DNA of 38,685 bases from Clostridia bacterium (GTDB lineage Bacteria > Bacillota > Clostridia > Oscillospirales > Acutalibacteraceae): positions 1 through 38,685 of the forward strand of contig JAGBFF010000010.1 in the NCBI GenBank assembly GCA_017936615.1, in the 5' to 3' direction. The translations under genes were made by a program, and so were the position numbers. Under the pieces are notes generated by a model that had not been told where the DNA came from, made no database searches, and saw nothing but the letters and a program-made list of their open reading frames with translations. Below are positions 1 to 8,518 of this stretch, piece by piece (the stretch's first letter is position 1; each line of letters begins with the position of its first letter).

Positions 1-1
1 G

Positions 2-592
2 GGTACTACCTTCATCTACGTTACCCACGACCAGACCGAAGCTATGACCATGGGCGATCGCATCGTGGTTATGAAGGACGGTCTGATCCAGCAGGTCGAC
101 AGCCCGAACAACCTGTACCTGTATCCCTGCAATATGTTCGTTGCCGGCTTCATCGGCAGCCCCCAGATGAACTTTATCGACGCTGTTATCGGCAAGAATG
201 GCGATAAGTACTATGCCGAGTTCGGTTCTGAGGATACCAAGACCCGCAAGGGTGTCAAGTATCAGATCCCGCTGCCGGAGTCCAAGAACAAGGACAACGT
301 GCTGGAGCAGTATGTTGGCAAGGAAGTCATCATGGGTATCCGTCCCGAGGACGTCCACGACGAAGCTCGTTTCATGGAGCAGTTTGCCGACTGCCGCGTG
401 AAGGCGAAGGTCGAAGTCACCGAGTTGATGGGTGCTGAAATCTTCCTGTACGTCAACGTGGAAGGCAGCAGCCTGACCGCTCGTGTCGATCCTACCTCCA
501 CCGCTCGCCCGGGCGATGAGATCGATATGGTTATCGACAACACCAAGATCCACCTGTTCGACAAGGACACCGAGCAGACCATCTGCAACTAA
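2..592 (+). CDS. Sugar ABC transporter ATP-binding protein (MsmX/UgpC type), C-terminal part
   Basis: The reading frame is open from base 2, so the gene starts upstream of the window and only the C-terminal ~197 residues are present. The visible part opens with the H-loop ([10 protein letters not shown]) that follows Walker B in ABC ATPases. It then has the typical DRIVVMKDG strand and a C-terminal regulatory (TOBE/MOP-like) domain with the IRPEDV signature of MsmX/UgpC/MalK proteins. These cytoplasmic ATPases power import of di- and oligosaccharides and in Bacillota often serve several permeases, which fits the glycan-use genes downstream. The substrate cannot be told from this fragment. A strong terminator follows 11 bases after the stop. 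Confidence 0.92.
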   Translation, partial: GTTFIYVTHDQTEAMTMGDRIVVMKDGLIQQVDSPNNLYLYPCNMFVAGFIGSPQMNFIDAVIGKNGDKYYAEFGSEDTKTRKGVKYQIPLPESKNKDNVLEQYVGKEVIMGIRPEDVHDEARFMEQFADCRVKAKVEVTELMGAEIFLYVNVEGSSLTARVDPTSTARPGDEIDMVIDNTKIHLFDKDTEQTICN

Positions 593-602
593 TCAGTATG
601 TA

Positions 603-641
603 AACAGCCGCGCACCGATCGGTGCGCGGCTGTTCTTTTTT
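603..641 (+). terminator. Rho-independent terminator of the ABC ATPase gene
   Basis: A perfect 14-bp stem (603-616 with 621-634, loop GATC) is followed by a T-rich run. It lies just after the stop codon at 592. Confidence 0.9.
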
Positions 642-660
642 CTCCGTGATCGACAGCATG

Positions 661-698
661 GCAAAAGCCCCGTCGCAACACACGGTTGCGACGGGGCT
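661..698 (-). terminator. Terminator of the CE15-like esterase gene (minus strand)
   Basis: A perfect 14-bp stem (666-679 with 685-698, loop of 5) is followed on the minus strand by TTTTGC. It sits 12 bases past the stop of the minus-strand gene ending at 710. Confidence 0.85.
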
Positions 699-709
699 GA
701 TTCTTCGTA

Positions 710-1837
710 TTATCTGCCGAGATGGCGATCCATAAAGGCAATGTAGTTGTTCCAGTCCTCACGGGAGAGGAAGTGGCTGCCGAAGCGCATGTGATAACCG
801 ACGTCACCGTCAGCGCTAACTTCGCCTGCTTCGGGCATCTTGTCGGGGGTGATCAGGCCGGGCTTACCCAGCATCTCCCACGCCTGAGACGCCCACAGCG
901 TGCTGATGAATTCGGAGGCAGGGTCGGCCCACAGATCTTCCACAGCGGAGCCGACGTACAAAAGACGGGGTGCGACCGCAGCAAGCAGCCAGGACTGATC
1001 GTAGGGCTTTTCATCCTCTTTCTCGATGTAGTCCATAAAGTTGTTGCAGCACCAATCCCAGTTGCCGTTGTGCCAATCGCCGAAATGCCACGATTTCTCG
1101 CCGTCGGGGGAGCCGTGCTTGGAGGTGGCGGCACCGCCGTAACCGGAGTCGTTGGAGATCACGCACCAAAAGCGTTCGTCCTGCGCACCGGCCCACAGCG
1201 AGGTTTTACCCAAACGGGAGTGGCCGATAATGGCGGTGTGCGCAATATCCAACTCGTTTGCACGAGTCTCCAGATAGTCCATGGTGCGGCTGGCGGCGTA
1301 CGCCCACATACCGATCTTGCCCCACTCGTCGGGCTTGCGATTTTCCTTGGTCACACCGAAGTAAGCGGCAAGACCGTCGGAGAAGTCACCGTGCAGGTTG
1401 TCGTTGACAACATCGCCGTACGGTAGCGAGACCAGCGCGTAGCCGTGGTCAAGGATCTCCTCCACGGGAACGCGGCGGATTGGCGGATCGGCCTTTGGTT
1501 GGCCGAAGCGGAACGCCGTGTGCAGAATGACCGGCGGCTTCTCCACGCGCTTCGGGATGAACAACCACACCGGGAAGGTGAACTCACCGTGCTCGGTTTC
1601 AATGGTAATGTTAACCTTCTGCTGTAATGCCTTGTTGGCATAGGCCTTGACGTTTTCTTCGACTACTTCGCCGCGCACCTTCACGGGAATGGTGGGGGTG
1701 ACGCCGTAGGAGTAGGTTTCCAGTGCGCGCAGCAGCTCCTCGCGGCGTTTTTGCCAGGTTTCAGGCGTGACTGCGGTGCCGTCTTCGTGGGTGAGGATCG
1801 GCAACAGATCGCGTTCCTTCAAAATAGAATCCAACAT
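710..1837 (-). CDS. CE15-like alpha/beta hydrolase (glucuronoyl esterase family), cytoplasmic
   Basis: This 375-residue protein has the GHSRLGK nucleophile elbow (Ser207), which matches the G-[CH]-S-R-x-G-K motif of bacterial CE15 glucuronoyl esterases. It also has the acid-loop region GSAVEDLWADP (E300/D301) and a C-terminal catalytic His in GSHFLSREDW (His355). CE15 enzymes cut the ester between glucuronoyl side chains of xylan and lignin alcohols; related sequences may act on other uronic-acid or acetyl esters. There is no signal peptide, so it should act inside the cell on imported oligosaccharides, which is unusual for CE15. The start at 1837 was chosen because an ACGGAGG site lies 8-9 bases upstream; the longer frame to 1903 lacks one. 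It is divergent from the PucR-type regulator at 2046. Confidence 0.8.
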   Translation of the reverse strand: MLDSILKERDLLPILTHEDGTAVTPETWQKRREELLRALETYSYGVTPTIPVKVRGEVVEENVKAYANKALQQKVNITIETEHGEFTFPVWLFIPKRVEKPPVILHTAFRFGQPKADPPIRRVPVEEILDHGYALVSLPYGDVVNDNLHGDFSDGLAAYFGVTKENRKPDEWGKIGMWAYAASRTMDYLETRANELDIAHTAIIGHSRLGKTSLWAGAQDERFWCVISNDSGYGGAATSKHGSPDGEKSWHFGDWHNGNWDWCCNNFMDYIEKEDEKPYDQSWLLAAVAPRLLYVGSAVEDLWADPASEFISTLWASQAWEMLGKPGLITPDKMPEAGEVSADGDVGYHMRFGSHFLSREDWNNYIAFMDRHLGR

Positions 1838-1927
1838 TGTCAGCAACCTCCGTGTAACTGGTTTTATCAGGTTCAGTGTAGCACATGTTGTCCCGAAATA
1901 CAAGTGACGCCGCCAACTTTTTTAGAC

Positions 1928-1954
1928 ATCCTGTTTTTTCGCAAAAAACAGGAT
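1928..1954. repeat. 12-bp inverted repeat in the divergent intergenic region
   Basis: Arms ATCCTGTTTTTT and its complement are separated by CGC. The repeat lies between the esterase start (1837) and the -35 box at 1972. It is T-rich on both flanks. It could be an operator of the neighbouring regulator or a bidirectional terminator-like hairpin insulating the promoter. Confidence 0.5.
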
Positions 1955-1971
1955 TATTTTTCGGTTTTTCC

Positions 1972-2000
1972 TTGCAAATTTGGCTAAAATTGTGTAATAT
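1972..2000 (+). promoter_or_regulatory. Sigma-A type promoter of the PucR-type regulator gene
   Basis: TTGCAA (1972-1977), a 17-base spacer and TAATAT (1995-2000). It sits about 45 bases before the chosen start codon at 2046. Confidence 0.75.
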
Positions 2001-2045
2001 AGAAGTGTGTTTGTTTTGCAATTCTAACAGATGAGGAGAATGGAT

Positions 2046-3131
2046 ATGCCGAATCGTTTGTTTTTGGGTATTATCAACCAAATGAAAGATGCGATCGATC
2101 GTAACATCGGTGTGATCGATGAAGAGTATACCGTGATCGCCTGCAGTGATCTGGGATGTATCGGCGAGGTGCGCGAGGATCTCTCGGAGGCGTCCTTCAG
2201 CACGCAGGAGACCTTTACGATGGATGGGTATACCTATCGCGCGTTCGGCCCGCGCCCGCGCGGCGATTATCTGGTGTTTGTGGAGGGCGAGGACGAGCAG
2301 GCTCAAAAAGATGCGACGTTGCTCGGTATCTCTTTTGCAAACGTTAAGCAGTATTATGATGAGAAGTACGATCGCGGCAACTTTGTCAAGAACATCATTC
2401 TGGACAACATTTTGCCCGGTGACATCTACTTGAAGGCGCGCGAGCTGCACTTCAACGGCGATGCTACCCGCGTGGTGCTGCTGGTCCACATTCACGCGCA
2501 GACTGAGGTGTCGGCGTTTGACGTGATCCAAAACCTGTTCCCCGAACGCAATCGCGACTTCGTTATCAACATCAACGAGTCGGATATCGCGGTGGTCAAG
2601 GAGTTGCGTACGCAGGTTGAGTCCAAGGACCTCGAAAAGCTGGCGCAGTCTATCGCAGATACACTGGGCAGCGAGTTCTACACGCCGGTGAGCGTGGGAA
2701 TCGGTACTCCGGTCGAGGGTATCAAGGAGTTGGCGCGCTCCTTCAAGGAGGCGCAGATCTCGCTGGAGGTCGGCAAGGTGTTCGACACCGAAAAGACCAT
2801 CGTCAGCTACGATCACTTGGGTATTGCCCGTCTGATCTATCAGTTGCCGACCACCTTGTGCGAGATGTTCCTGCGTGAGGTGTTTAAGAACGGCTCCATT
2901 GAGTCGTTGGATCAGGAGACGCTGTTTACCATTCAGCGCTTCTTTGAGAACAACCTGAACGTATCCGAGACGTCACGCCGCCTGTTCGTGCACCGCAACA
3001 CGCTGGTGTACCGTCTGGAAAAGATCAAGCGTCTGACCGGCTTGGATCTGCGCGAGTTTGACGACGCCATCGTGTTCAAGGTGGCGATGATGGTCAAAAA
3101 GTATCTCACCGCCGATCCGGTGAAGTACTGA
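2046..3131 (+). CDS. PucR/CdaR-type transcriptional regulator
   Basis: This is a 361-residue putative activator. The C-terminus carries the PucR-type helix-turn-helix: FFENNLNVSETSRRLFVHRN followed by TLVYRLEKIKRLTG, which is diagnostic of the PucR/CdaR family. The middle (~residues 120-270) looks like the degenerate GGDEF-like domain these proteins often have. The N-terminus is probably a small-molecule sensor. Family members respond to purines, sugar diacids or similar metabolites. It is divergent from the CE15-like esterase, so a uronic-acid or related signal is a reasonable guess but unproven. ATG codons at 2031, 2040 and 2046 are in frame; 2046 was chosen because GAGGAG at 2033-2038 then has a 7-base spacing. 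Confidence 0.85.
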   Translation: MPNRLFLGIINQMKDAIDRNIGVIDEEYTVIACSDLGCIGEVREDLSEASFSTQETFTMDGYTYRAFGPRPRGDYLVFVEGEDEQAQKDATLLGISFANVKQYYDEKYDRGNFVKNIILDNILPGDIYLKARELHFNGDATRVVLLVHIHAQTEVSAFDVIQNLFPERNRDFVININESDIAVVKELRTQVESKDLEKLAQSIADTLGSEFYTPVSVGIGTPVEGIKELARSFKEAQISLEVGKVFDTEKTIVSYDHLGIARLIYQLPTTLCEMFLREVFKNGSIESLDQETLFTIQRFFENNLNVSETSRRLFVHRNTLVYRLEKIKRLTGLDLREFDDAIVFKVAMMVKKYLTADPVKY

Positions 3132-3177
3132 TCCCGGAATTACCAATATATGCAGGTGGCGGTGCCCCCTGCGGATG

Positions 3178-3186
3178 TGATATAAT
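3178..3186 (+). promoter_or_regulatory. Extended -10 promoter ahead of ftsE
   Basis: TGATATAAT (TGn plus a perfect TATAAT at 3181-3186) has no good -35 box. It lies 55 bases before the ftsE start. Confidence 0.55.
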
Positions 3187-3240
3187 AGCGTTGCGCCGTC
3201 CGTTTGGGCGGCGTAATTGCGACAGGAGGTGTGCCCCGAA

Positions 3241-3930
3241 ATGATTGAATTTCGGAACGTACATAAGATCTATGACACCGGCGTGGAAGCACTCAAGGGT
3301 GTGGATATCAAGATCGACGACGGCGAATTTGTGTTTATCGTCGGTGCGTCGGGTGCCGGTAAAAGTACCTTTATGAAGCTCATCACCCACGAAGAGGTCG
3401 CGACCTCAGGCGAGGTGATCGTGAGCAATTTTAAGCTGTCCAAGCTCCGTCGCCGTCAGATCCCGTATTTGCGCCGTTCGATGGGTATCGTGTTCCAGGA
3501 TTTCCGCCTCATCAACACTATGACGGTATTCGATAACGTAGCGTTTGCGATGCGCGTGGTGGGTGCTTCCCGTCGGGAGATCCGCCGCCGCGTGCCGTAC
3601 ATTTTGGGCCTTGTCGGCCTTCAGAGCAAGGCGAAAAACTTCCCGATGGAGCTGTCCGGTGGTGAGCAGCAGCGTGTGGGTTTGGCCCGCGCGCTGGTGA
3701 ATAACCCGTCGCTCATCATCGCAGACGAGCCGACCGGTAATATTGATCCGGAGCTGTCTTATGAGATCATGGAGCTGCTGACCGAGATCAATCGCCGTGG
3801 CACGACCATTTTGGTGGTTACGCACGAGCATGATCTGGTGCAGTCGTTCAACCGCCGTGTTATTCAGATCAAGGATGGCTTGGTCGTGTCCGATACCAAG
3901 GAACCGGAGGTGGCAATGTATGAGATTTAA
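3241..3930 (+). CDS. ftsE: Cell-division ABC transporter ATPase FtsE
   Basis: This 229-residue ATPase has Walker [10 protein letters not shown], the Q-loop FQDFRL, the ABC signature LSGGEQQRV, Walker [11 protein letters not shown] and the H-loop VTHEHDL. The [10 protein letters not shown] sequence is typical of FtsE. With FtsX it forms a membrane complex that does not transport but uses ATP to switch on peptidoglycan hydrolases at the septum or side wall. The start at 3241 is preceded by AGGAGGTG, so the frame beginning at 3217 is too long. Its stop overlaps the ftsX start by 11 bases, indicating translational coupling. It is first in the ftsE-ftsX-M23-S41 operon. Confidence 0.97.
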   Translation: MIEFRNVHKIYDTGVEALKGVDIKIDDGEFVFIVGASGAGKSTFMKLITHEEVATSGEVIVSNFKLSKLRRRQIPYLRRSMGIVFQDFRLINTMTVFDNVAFAMRVVGASRREIRRRVPYILGLVGLQSKAKNFPMELSGGEQQRVGLARALVNNPSLIIADEPTGNIDPELSYEIMELLTEINRRGTTILVVTHEHDLVQSFNRRVIQIKDGLVVSDTKEPEVAMYEI

Positions 3931-4810
3931 CACGCTTCGTTTCCTGATCCGCGAGGGCTTCCGCGGCATGGTGAAGAACGGGTTTATGTCGGCGGTGTCC
4001 GTATTGGTATTGGTCTGCTGCCTGATGATTACCGGATGTGCGTACCTGCTTATTGAAAACATCGACCACGGTTTTGAGTCGATTTATCAGGAAAACGTCG
4101 TTGCTGCGTATGCGGAGGAGGGTACCGACAAGGAAGGTTTGGCTGCGATTGAAAAGGCGATCAAGTCGATCGACAACGTGGCAGAGGTGGAGTTTCATTC
4201 CAAAGAGGAGCAGCTGAAGGATTACAGCAGCGACAAGGATATCGGTGCACTGCTTACGGATCTGGAGGATGACAATCCCCTGCCGGATACCTATATGATC
4301 CATTTCAAGGATCTGGCGTTATTTGACCAGACGGTGAAAAAGATCGAGGCGATCGACGGTCTTGAGCAGGTTGATTACGATTCTGCTCTGGCGAAGATGC
4401 TGACGAGCGCCCGTAGTATGGTGTTCACCGTTGGAATTTGGATCGTGGCGCTGTTGCTGGTGGTGTCGCTGTTCATTATCGTAAACACCATCAAGCTGAC
4501 GGTGTACAGCCGTCGGTTGGAGATCTACATTATGCGCTCGGTCGGTGCCACTCGCCGCTTTATCCGTTTTCCTTTCGTGGTGGAGGGTATTGCGCTGGGT
4601 ATTATCGCCGGCGGCGTTACCTACGGCATTGTCTACGGTGTGTATGAATTGGTGATGCCGCTTGTTGACCTCGGCAAGAAGTTCACGCCCGTGCCGTTTG
4701 TGACGGTGTGGTGGCAGTTGCTGGTTGGTTTTATGGGTGTCGGCGTGCTGATCGGTATCATTGGCAGTTGGATCTCCCTGTCCCGGTATTTGAAGGAGAA
4801 TATGGAATAA
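3920..4810 (+). CDS. ftsX: Cell-division protein FtsX
   Basis: This 296-residue permease-like protein has four predicted membrane segments: about residues 22-45, then a ~120-residue extracytoplasmic loop, and three more in the C-terminal third. The SVGATRRFIRFPFVVEG motif between the later helices is typical of FtsX. The large outer loop is the part known to contact a coiled-coil peptidoglycan hydrolase, and such a hydrolase is the next gene. The start at 3920 lies 6 bases after GGAGGTGG inside the end of ftsE; the longer frame from 3797 is only read-through upstream. Confidence 0.97.
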   Translation: MRFNTLRFLIREGFRGMVKNGFMSAVSVLVLVCCLMITGCAYLLIENIDHGFESIYQENVVAAYAEEGTDKEGLAAIEKAIKSIDNVAEVEFHSKEEQLKDYSSDKDIGALLTDLEDDNPLPDTYMIHFKDLALFDQTVKKIEAIDGLEQVDYDSALAKMLTSARSMVFTVGIWIVALLLVVSLFIIVNTIKLTVYSRRLEIYIMRSVGATRRFIRFPFVVEGIALGIIAGGVTYGIVYGVYELVMPLVDLGKKFTPVPFVTVWWQLLVGFMGVGVLIGIIGSWISLSRYLKENME

Positions 4811-4840
4811 CGGTCGTGTAACAACACGGAGGAACGAGAA

Positions 4841-6067
4841 ATGAAACAACAAGGAGTTCGTTTGCTGACGTTGCTGTCGGTCGTCGTCATGCTTGCTTCG
4901 CTGATGTTCTCGCTGCCGATCACGGCTTCGGCAGATAAGATCGCGGATAAAAAGGATGAGCTGGCGGAGCTGAAAGAGCAGCAACAGAAGCTGGAAAAAG
5001 AAATTGACGCACTGGGTGATAGCATTGACGACCAGAAGAAAAAGGTGCAGAACCTTTTGAATCAGGTCGAAAATATGGAAAAACAGGTTGATGCGTACCG
5101 CAAAAAGATCGAAACGCTGGATAAGGAGATCGCTGAGCAGGAGAAACGCATCGAGACGTTGAGCGGCGAGATCGAGGAGAAGCAGGACGAGTTGGATGCG
5201 ATGATGGAGAAGCTGAAAAAGCGACTCCGTGCCATTGCCATGACCGGCAACTATTCCACACTGCAGATCTTGATGGATTCCGAAAGCTATGAGGATTTCC
5301 TGATAAAAAACAAGATCGTGGAATCCATCGCCGCTCACGATAAAAAGCTGATGGACAAGGCGGAGCAGGAAAAAGCCGCTATTGAGCTAAAGAAAAAAGA
5401 GGTCGAGGACGAAAAGGCGGAGACCGAGGCGGAAAAAATCGAGACAGAGGCGATGAAAGCCGAGTTGGATGCCAACTACGCAAAGCTGGATTCTCTGTAT
5501 ACGAAGGCACGCACCGAGCGTGATAACTTGGAGAAAAAGCTGAATACATACGAGGCTCGCCTGAAAAATATTAAGGCGGCTGAGGCAAAGCTTGACAAGG
5601 AGATCGAGGCGCTGCTTGCGGCAACGCAGGCGACCGGTAAGTACAATGGCACGATGTACTGGCCGGTGCCGGGCGTTTACCGTATTTCTTCGCACTTCGG
5701 CTATCGTCCGAGCATGGGGGATACCCACGGTGGTACCGATATTGCCGCACCCGGCTGCCTGGGTAAGAACATTGTGGCTGCGGCGGACGGCACGGTGCTT
5801 AAGGTGCAGAGCATGCACTACAGCTACGGTAACTTCGTAATGATCGACCACGGCTTGGATTCCGCGGGTCGTCGTATCGTCACATTGTATGCGCACATGC
5901 GTTATACACCCAGCGTCAAGGTGGGGCAAACGGTGGTGGGCGGCTCGACTGTGCTGGGTCAGGTCGGTAACACCGGTAATTCCTTTGGTGCGCATCTGCA
6001 CTTCGAGGTGCGCGTAGACAACGTGCGTGTGGATGCAGTGAAGAACGGGTATATCAAGCAGCCGTAA
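4841..6067 (+). CDS. Secreted coiled-coil M23 peptidoglycan endopeptidase (EnvC/PcsB-like FtsEX partner)
   Basis: This 408-residue protein has an N-terminal signal peptide (hydrophobic ~6-25, cut near TASA). A long charged coiled coil (~30-265) rich in Lys/Glu heptads follows, then a linker and a C-terminal M23 (LytM) domain. The zinc-site motifs are HGGTD (His ~295) and HLHFEVR (~384-388), with LYAHM between, so the domain looks catalytically complete. Coiled-coil plus hydrolase proteins encoded next to ftsEX are the classic FtsEX-activated murein hydrolases (EnvC/PcsB logic); this role is inferred from position and architecture. It begins 30 bases after ftsX with a GGAGG site. Confidence 0.93.
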   Translation: MKQQGVRLLTLLSVVVMLASLMFSLPITASADKIADKKDELAELKEQQQKLEKEIDALGDSIDDQKKKVQNLLNQVENMEKQVDAYRKKIETLDKEIAEQEKRIETLSGEIEEKQDELDAMMEKLKKRLRAIAMTGNYSTLQILMDSESYEDFLIKNKIVESIAAHDKKLMDKAEQEKAAIELKKKEVEDEKAETEAEKIETEAMKAELDANYAKLDSLYTKARTERDNLEKKLNTYEARLKNIKAAEAKLDKEIEALLAATQATGKYNGTMYWPVPGVYRISSHFGYRPSMGDTHGGTDIAAPGCLGKNIVAAADGTVLKVQSMHYSYGNFVMIDHGLDSAGRRIVTLYAHMRYTPSVKVGQTVVGGSTVLGQVGNTGNSFGAHLHFEVRVDNVRVDAVKNGYIKQP

Positions 6068-6099
6068 GCTATTCTCTATCCAAAGCGAGGTGAGGGATC

Positions 6100-7386
6100 G
6101 TGAACCGAAAAGTTTCCTTGGGAGCAGCCGTTGCCGCCTGTATTTTGGTGGTGGCGTTGACGGTTTCTGCGACTATGATGATCGCCATGCGGCATTTTAG
6201 CGACCTCGTCAGTGATGTGGGGCAACGGCAGGCTATGTACGATTATCTGGATGAGATCGATTCCGCGGCGCGCGGCAAGTACACGATCGATGAAGAGTTG
6301 CTACGCACGGCGTTGGCAAAAGGATATTTGGACGGTCTGAACGACCCGTATGCCGCGTATCTGTCTGCTGAAGAGTACAAGCGTGTTCAAAACGAGCTTG
6401 CCGGCAACTACACCGGCTTTGGCTTTCAGGTGACGGTGTCGGAAAACAAGTTGGTGGTGTCGTATGTGGCGGAAACCTCGCCGGCGGCACTGGCGGGTGT
6501 CAAAAAAGGTGACACCGTGACGGTCGTGGACGAAGAGCCGATGAGTGGCACATCGTACACCACCTTGATCGACAAACTTGCTAACAGCGAAAAAATGTTG
6601 CTGACGGTATCGCGTGACGGCACCGAGTCAGCGATGGAACTGACGGTTAACACCTATACCGATCCCGGTGTGGAGGGGTATATCGTGCAGGACACGGTCG
6701 GGTATATCCGCTTCCGATTTTTTAACAATCTGACGGCGATGCAGTTCAAAAACGTGTATAACGAGTTGACCCGTCAGGGCGCGCAGTATTTTGTGTTTGA
6801 TCTGCGTAACAACACCGGCGGCAGTTCAGCGGCGGTTAAGGAGATCCTGGGGTATCTGCTACCGAGCGGTCCGTATGCGACCTGTGTGCAGAAAAACTCG
6901 ACCGAGACGTACACGGCTTCCGATCCGTATGAAATGACGGCACGCAGCGCCACCATTGTTAACGGTAACACCGAGGGCGAAGCGGAGCTGTTTGCCGGCG
7001 TGATGCAAGATCTGTCCAAAACCACGCTGGTTGGCGGAACTACCGCCGGAAAAGCGGTGGTACAGGAGTATTTTTCGCTGGCGTCGGACAAGGCCGCAGT
7101 GCGGCTGACGGTGGGCGAGATCACACTGATGAAGAGTGAAAAAAACTGGGCGGATAAGGGTTTGATGCCCGATCGTCTGAGGGATCTGTCCTACGATAAG
7201 CTGCAGCGATTTGATCTGTTGTCTTACGGTGAAGATGACCAGCTGCGGACGGCGGTAGACGCGATTAAGAGTAATCAGAACGTTACCACACCGGATAACA
7301 ATATGACCGGTGGGACAACGACTGTAACGACTGTGGCGACGACTACCGGTTCTGCAGAAACGGCACAGACTACGGCGGCGCAATAA
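6100..7386 (+). CDS. PDZ/S41 (CtpA/CtpB-like) protein lacking the catalytic serine
   Basis: This 428-residue protein starts at GTG (GAGGTGAGG upstream). It has an N-terminal membrane anchor (~7-28), a PDZ domain (GFGFQV through VKKGDTVTVVDEEPM, ~105-150), an S41 core and a Thr-rich C-terminal tail (~395-428). In S41 proteases the Ser-Lys dyad lies in S-A-S-A-S-E and, 25 residues later, GK. Here the second position is kept (Lys318 in TTAGKAVVQ). The first motif reads NTEGEAELFAG, putting Gly293 where the nucleophile should be. The fold is otherwise well kept (FDLRNNTGGSS), so this is probably a pseudoprotease that binds C-terminal peptides. In Bacillus the ctpB protease gene also follows ftsEX. 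A one-base assembly error would not create this change. Confidence 0.88.
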   Translation: MNRKVSLGAAVAACILVVALTVSATMMIAMRHFSDLVSDVGQRQAMYDYLDEIDSAARGKYTIDEELLRTALAKGYLDGLNDPYAAYLSAEEYKRVQNELAGNYTGFGFQVTVSENKLVVSYVAETSPAALAGVKKGDTVTVVDEEPMSGTSYTTLIDKLANSEKMLLTVSRDGTESAMELTVNTYTDPGVEGYIVQDTVGYIRFRFFNNLTAMQFKNVYNELTRQGAQYFVFDLRNNTGGSSAAVKEILGYLLPSGPYATCVQKNSTETYTASDPYEMTARSATIVNGNTEGEAELFAGVMQDLSKTTLVGGTTAGKAVVQEYFSLASDKAAVRLTVGEITLMKSEKNWADKGLMPDRLRDLSYDKLQRFDLLSYGEDDQLRTAVDAIKSNQNVTTPDNNMTGGTTTVTTVATTTGSAETAQTTAAQ

Positions 7387-7397
7387 CAGGAAAGTGA

Positions 7398-7434
7398 AAG
7401 CGCCCCTCCGAATCTCGGAGGGGCGCTTCTTTTG
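7398..7434 (+). terminator. Terminator of the ftsEX-M23-S41 operon
   Basis: A perfect 13-bp stem (7398-7410 with 7416-7428) is followed by CTTTTG. It may also serve the convergent AraC gene ending at 7445. Confidence 0.88.
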
Positions 7435-7444
7435 TGCTGCTGTG

Positions 7445-8272
7445 TTACACAGAGGCCTGTTGACGGTAGGCCCGGGCGGTCATACCGGTATCGGCCTTGA
7501 ATCGCTTCATAAAATGTAGCTCGTCGCTGAAGCCACAGGAGAACGCGATAGCCTTGACGGACATATCGGTTTCCTCCAACAGTCGGCGAGCGTGTGCCAG
7601 ACGCAGATTACCGAGATAGCGCGCCGCAGGGATACCGTAAGTATTCTTAAACAGACGGCACAGATGAGAGTGGCTGATATGGAGTGATTCGCACAAAAGC
7701 TCGATGGAAAAATCGTGCGAGGTGTAGTTTGCCTCAATCATACGCCGTGCTGCGGCAGCGCTGTGCCAGCGCGACGGTGTACTGTAAAGGTGAATGCAAT
7801 CGTAAAACGCCGCAAGTGCCAGGTAATAAGGGTCGCCGGTGGTATCTGCCATCGTGCGGAACAGACGGTTCAAGGTGTGTCGCAGCGAGGAGAGGAGCGA
7901 GGTGTGACCGATCGGCTGCTCTCTGGATACGCCGATGCGGGAAAGCAGGGGGTACGCCTGTGTTCCTTGAAAGGAGAACCATACGTATTCATACGGGTCG
8001 TTATCGTCGGGATAGTAGGCGAGCGGGACGTTCTCCGGCAGGAAAAACAAATCGCCCTCACCGACGCAATACGTGACACCGTCCAAAACCAAATACCCAC
8101 TGCCGCGCAGGACGATCTGAGCAGTGCAGTAGGTGAGGGTGCGCACATCACGAACGGGCACGGTGTTTGGATCGGCATAATCATTGTAGCCAATGTTGGG
8201 AATGTACAGATCACTACCGCGGTCATCCAACGAAAATGGATAAAAACAGTCGCGCTCGGCAAATTTACTCAC
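7445..8272 (-). CDS. AraC-family regulator, divergent from the GH16-like array
   Basis: This 275-residue protein has an N-terminal cupin-like sensor domain (~30-100, with VLDGVTYCVGEGDLFFLPEN). The C-terminal AraC double helix-turn-helix (~175-272) includes LCESLHISHSHLCRLFK and the second-helix signature IAFSCGFSDELHFMKRFK. It most likely activates the five GH16-like genes that start 247 bases away on the other strand, in response to their oligosaccharide. The start is a GTG at 8272 placed 6 bases after AGAGGTG; an in-frame ATG further upstream lacks a binding site, and the long frame to 9481 is only the shadow of the array. Confidence 0.9.
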   Translation of the reverse strand: MSKFAERDCFYPFSLDDRGSDLYIPNIGYNDYADPNTVPVRDVRTLTYCTAQIVLRGSGYLVLDGVTYCVGEGDLFFLPENVPLAYYPDDNDPYEYVWFSFQGTQAYPLLSRIGVSREQPIGHTSLLSSLRHTLNRLFRTMADTTGDPYYLALAAFYDCIHLYSTPSRWHSAAAARRMIEANYTSHDFSIELLCESLHISHSHLCRLFKNTYGIPAARYLGNLRLAHARRLLEETDMSVKAIAFSCGFSDELHFMKRFKADTGMTARAYRQQASV

Positions 8273-8311
8273 AGCAATCACCTCTGCTTTAGTGTAACAC
8301 ATACGGCAAGG

Positions 8312-8327
8312 GATTGTAAAGACAATC
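8312..8327. repeat. Inverted repeat in the AraC/GH16 intergenic region
   Basis: GATTGT and ACAATC are separated by AAAG, 40 bases upstream of the AraC start. This is a possible regulator site; no function is shown. Confidence 0.35.
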
Positions 8328-8451
8328 ATAAAAAAACACAGTTTTTTATTCTGTGTGCCTGTATGTGGTACAGTGATCAGCGGATGAATATGGAAGGTGG
8401 TGCTGTCGGCTGTGAGATTGCGAAAATCCTTAGTTTTTTGCCCGAAAAGGG

Positions 8452-8480
8452 TTGCAATCAGTGGGGGTATCGGGTACAAT
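8452..8480 (+). promoter_or_regulatory. Promoter of the five-gene GH16-like array
   Basis: TTGCAA (8452-8457), a 17-base spacer and TACAAT (8475-8480), 38 bases before the first start codon. It is the only good promoter seen before the terminator at 12606. Confidence 0.7.
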
Positions 8481-8518
8481 GAAAGCAACCGAAACAGCAA
8501 CAAACGGAGGGATAACGA

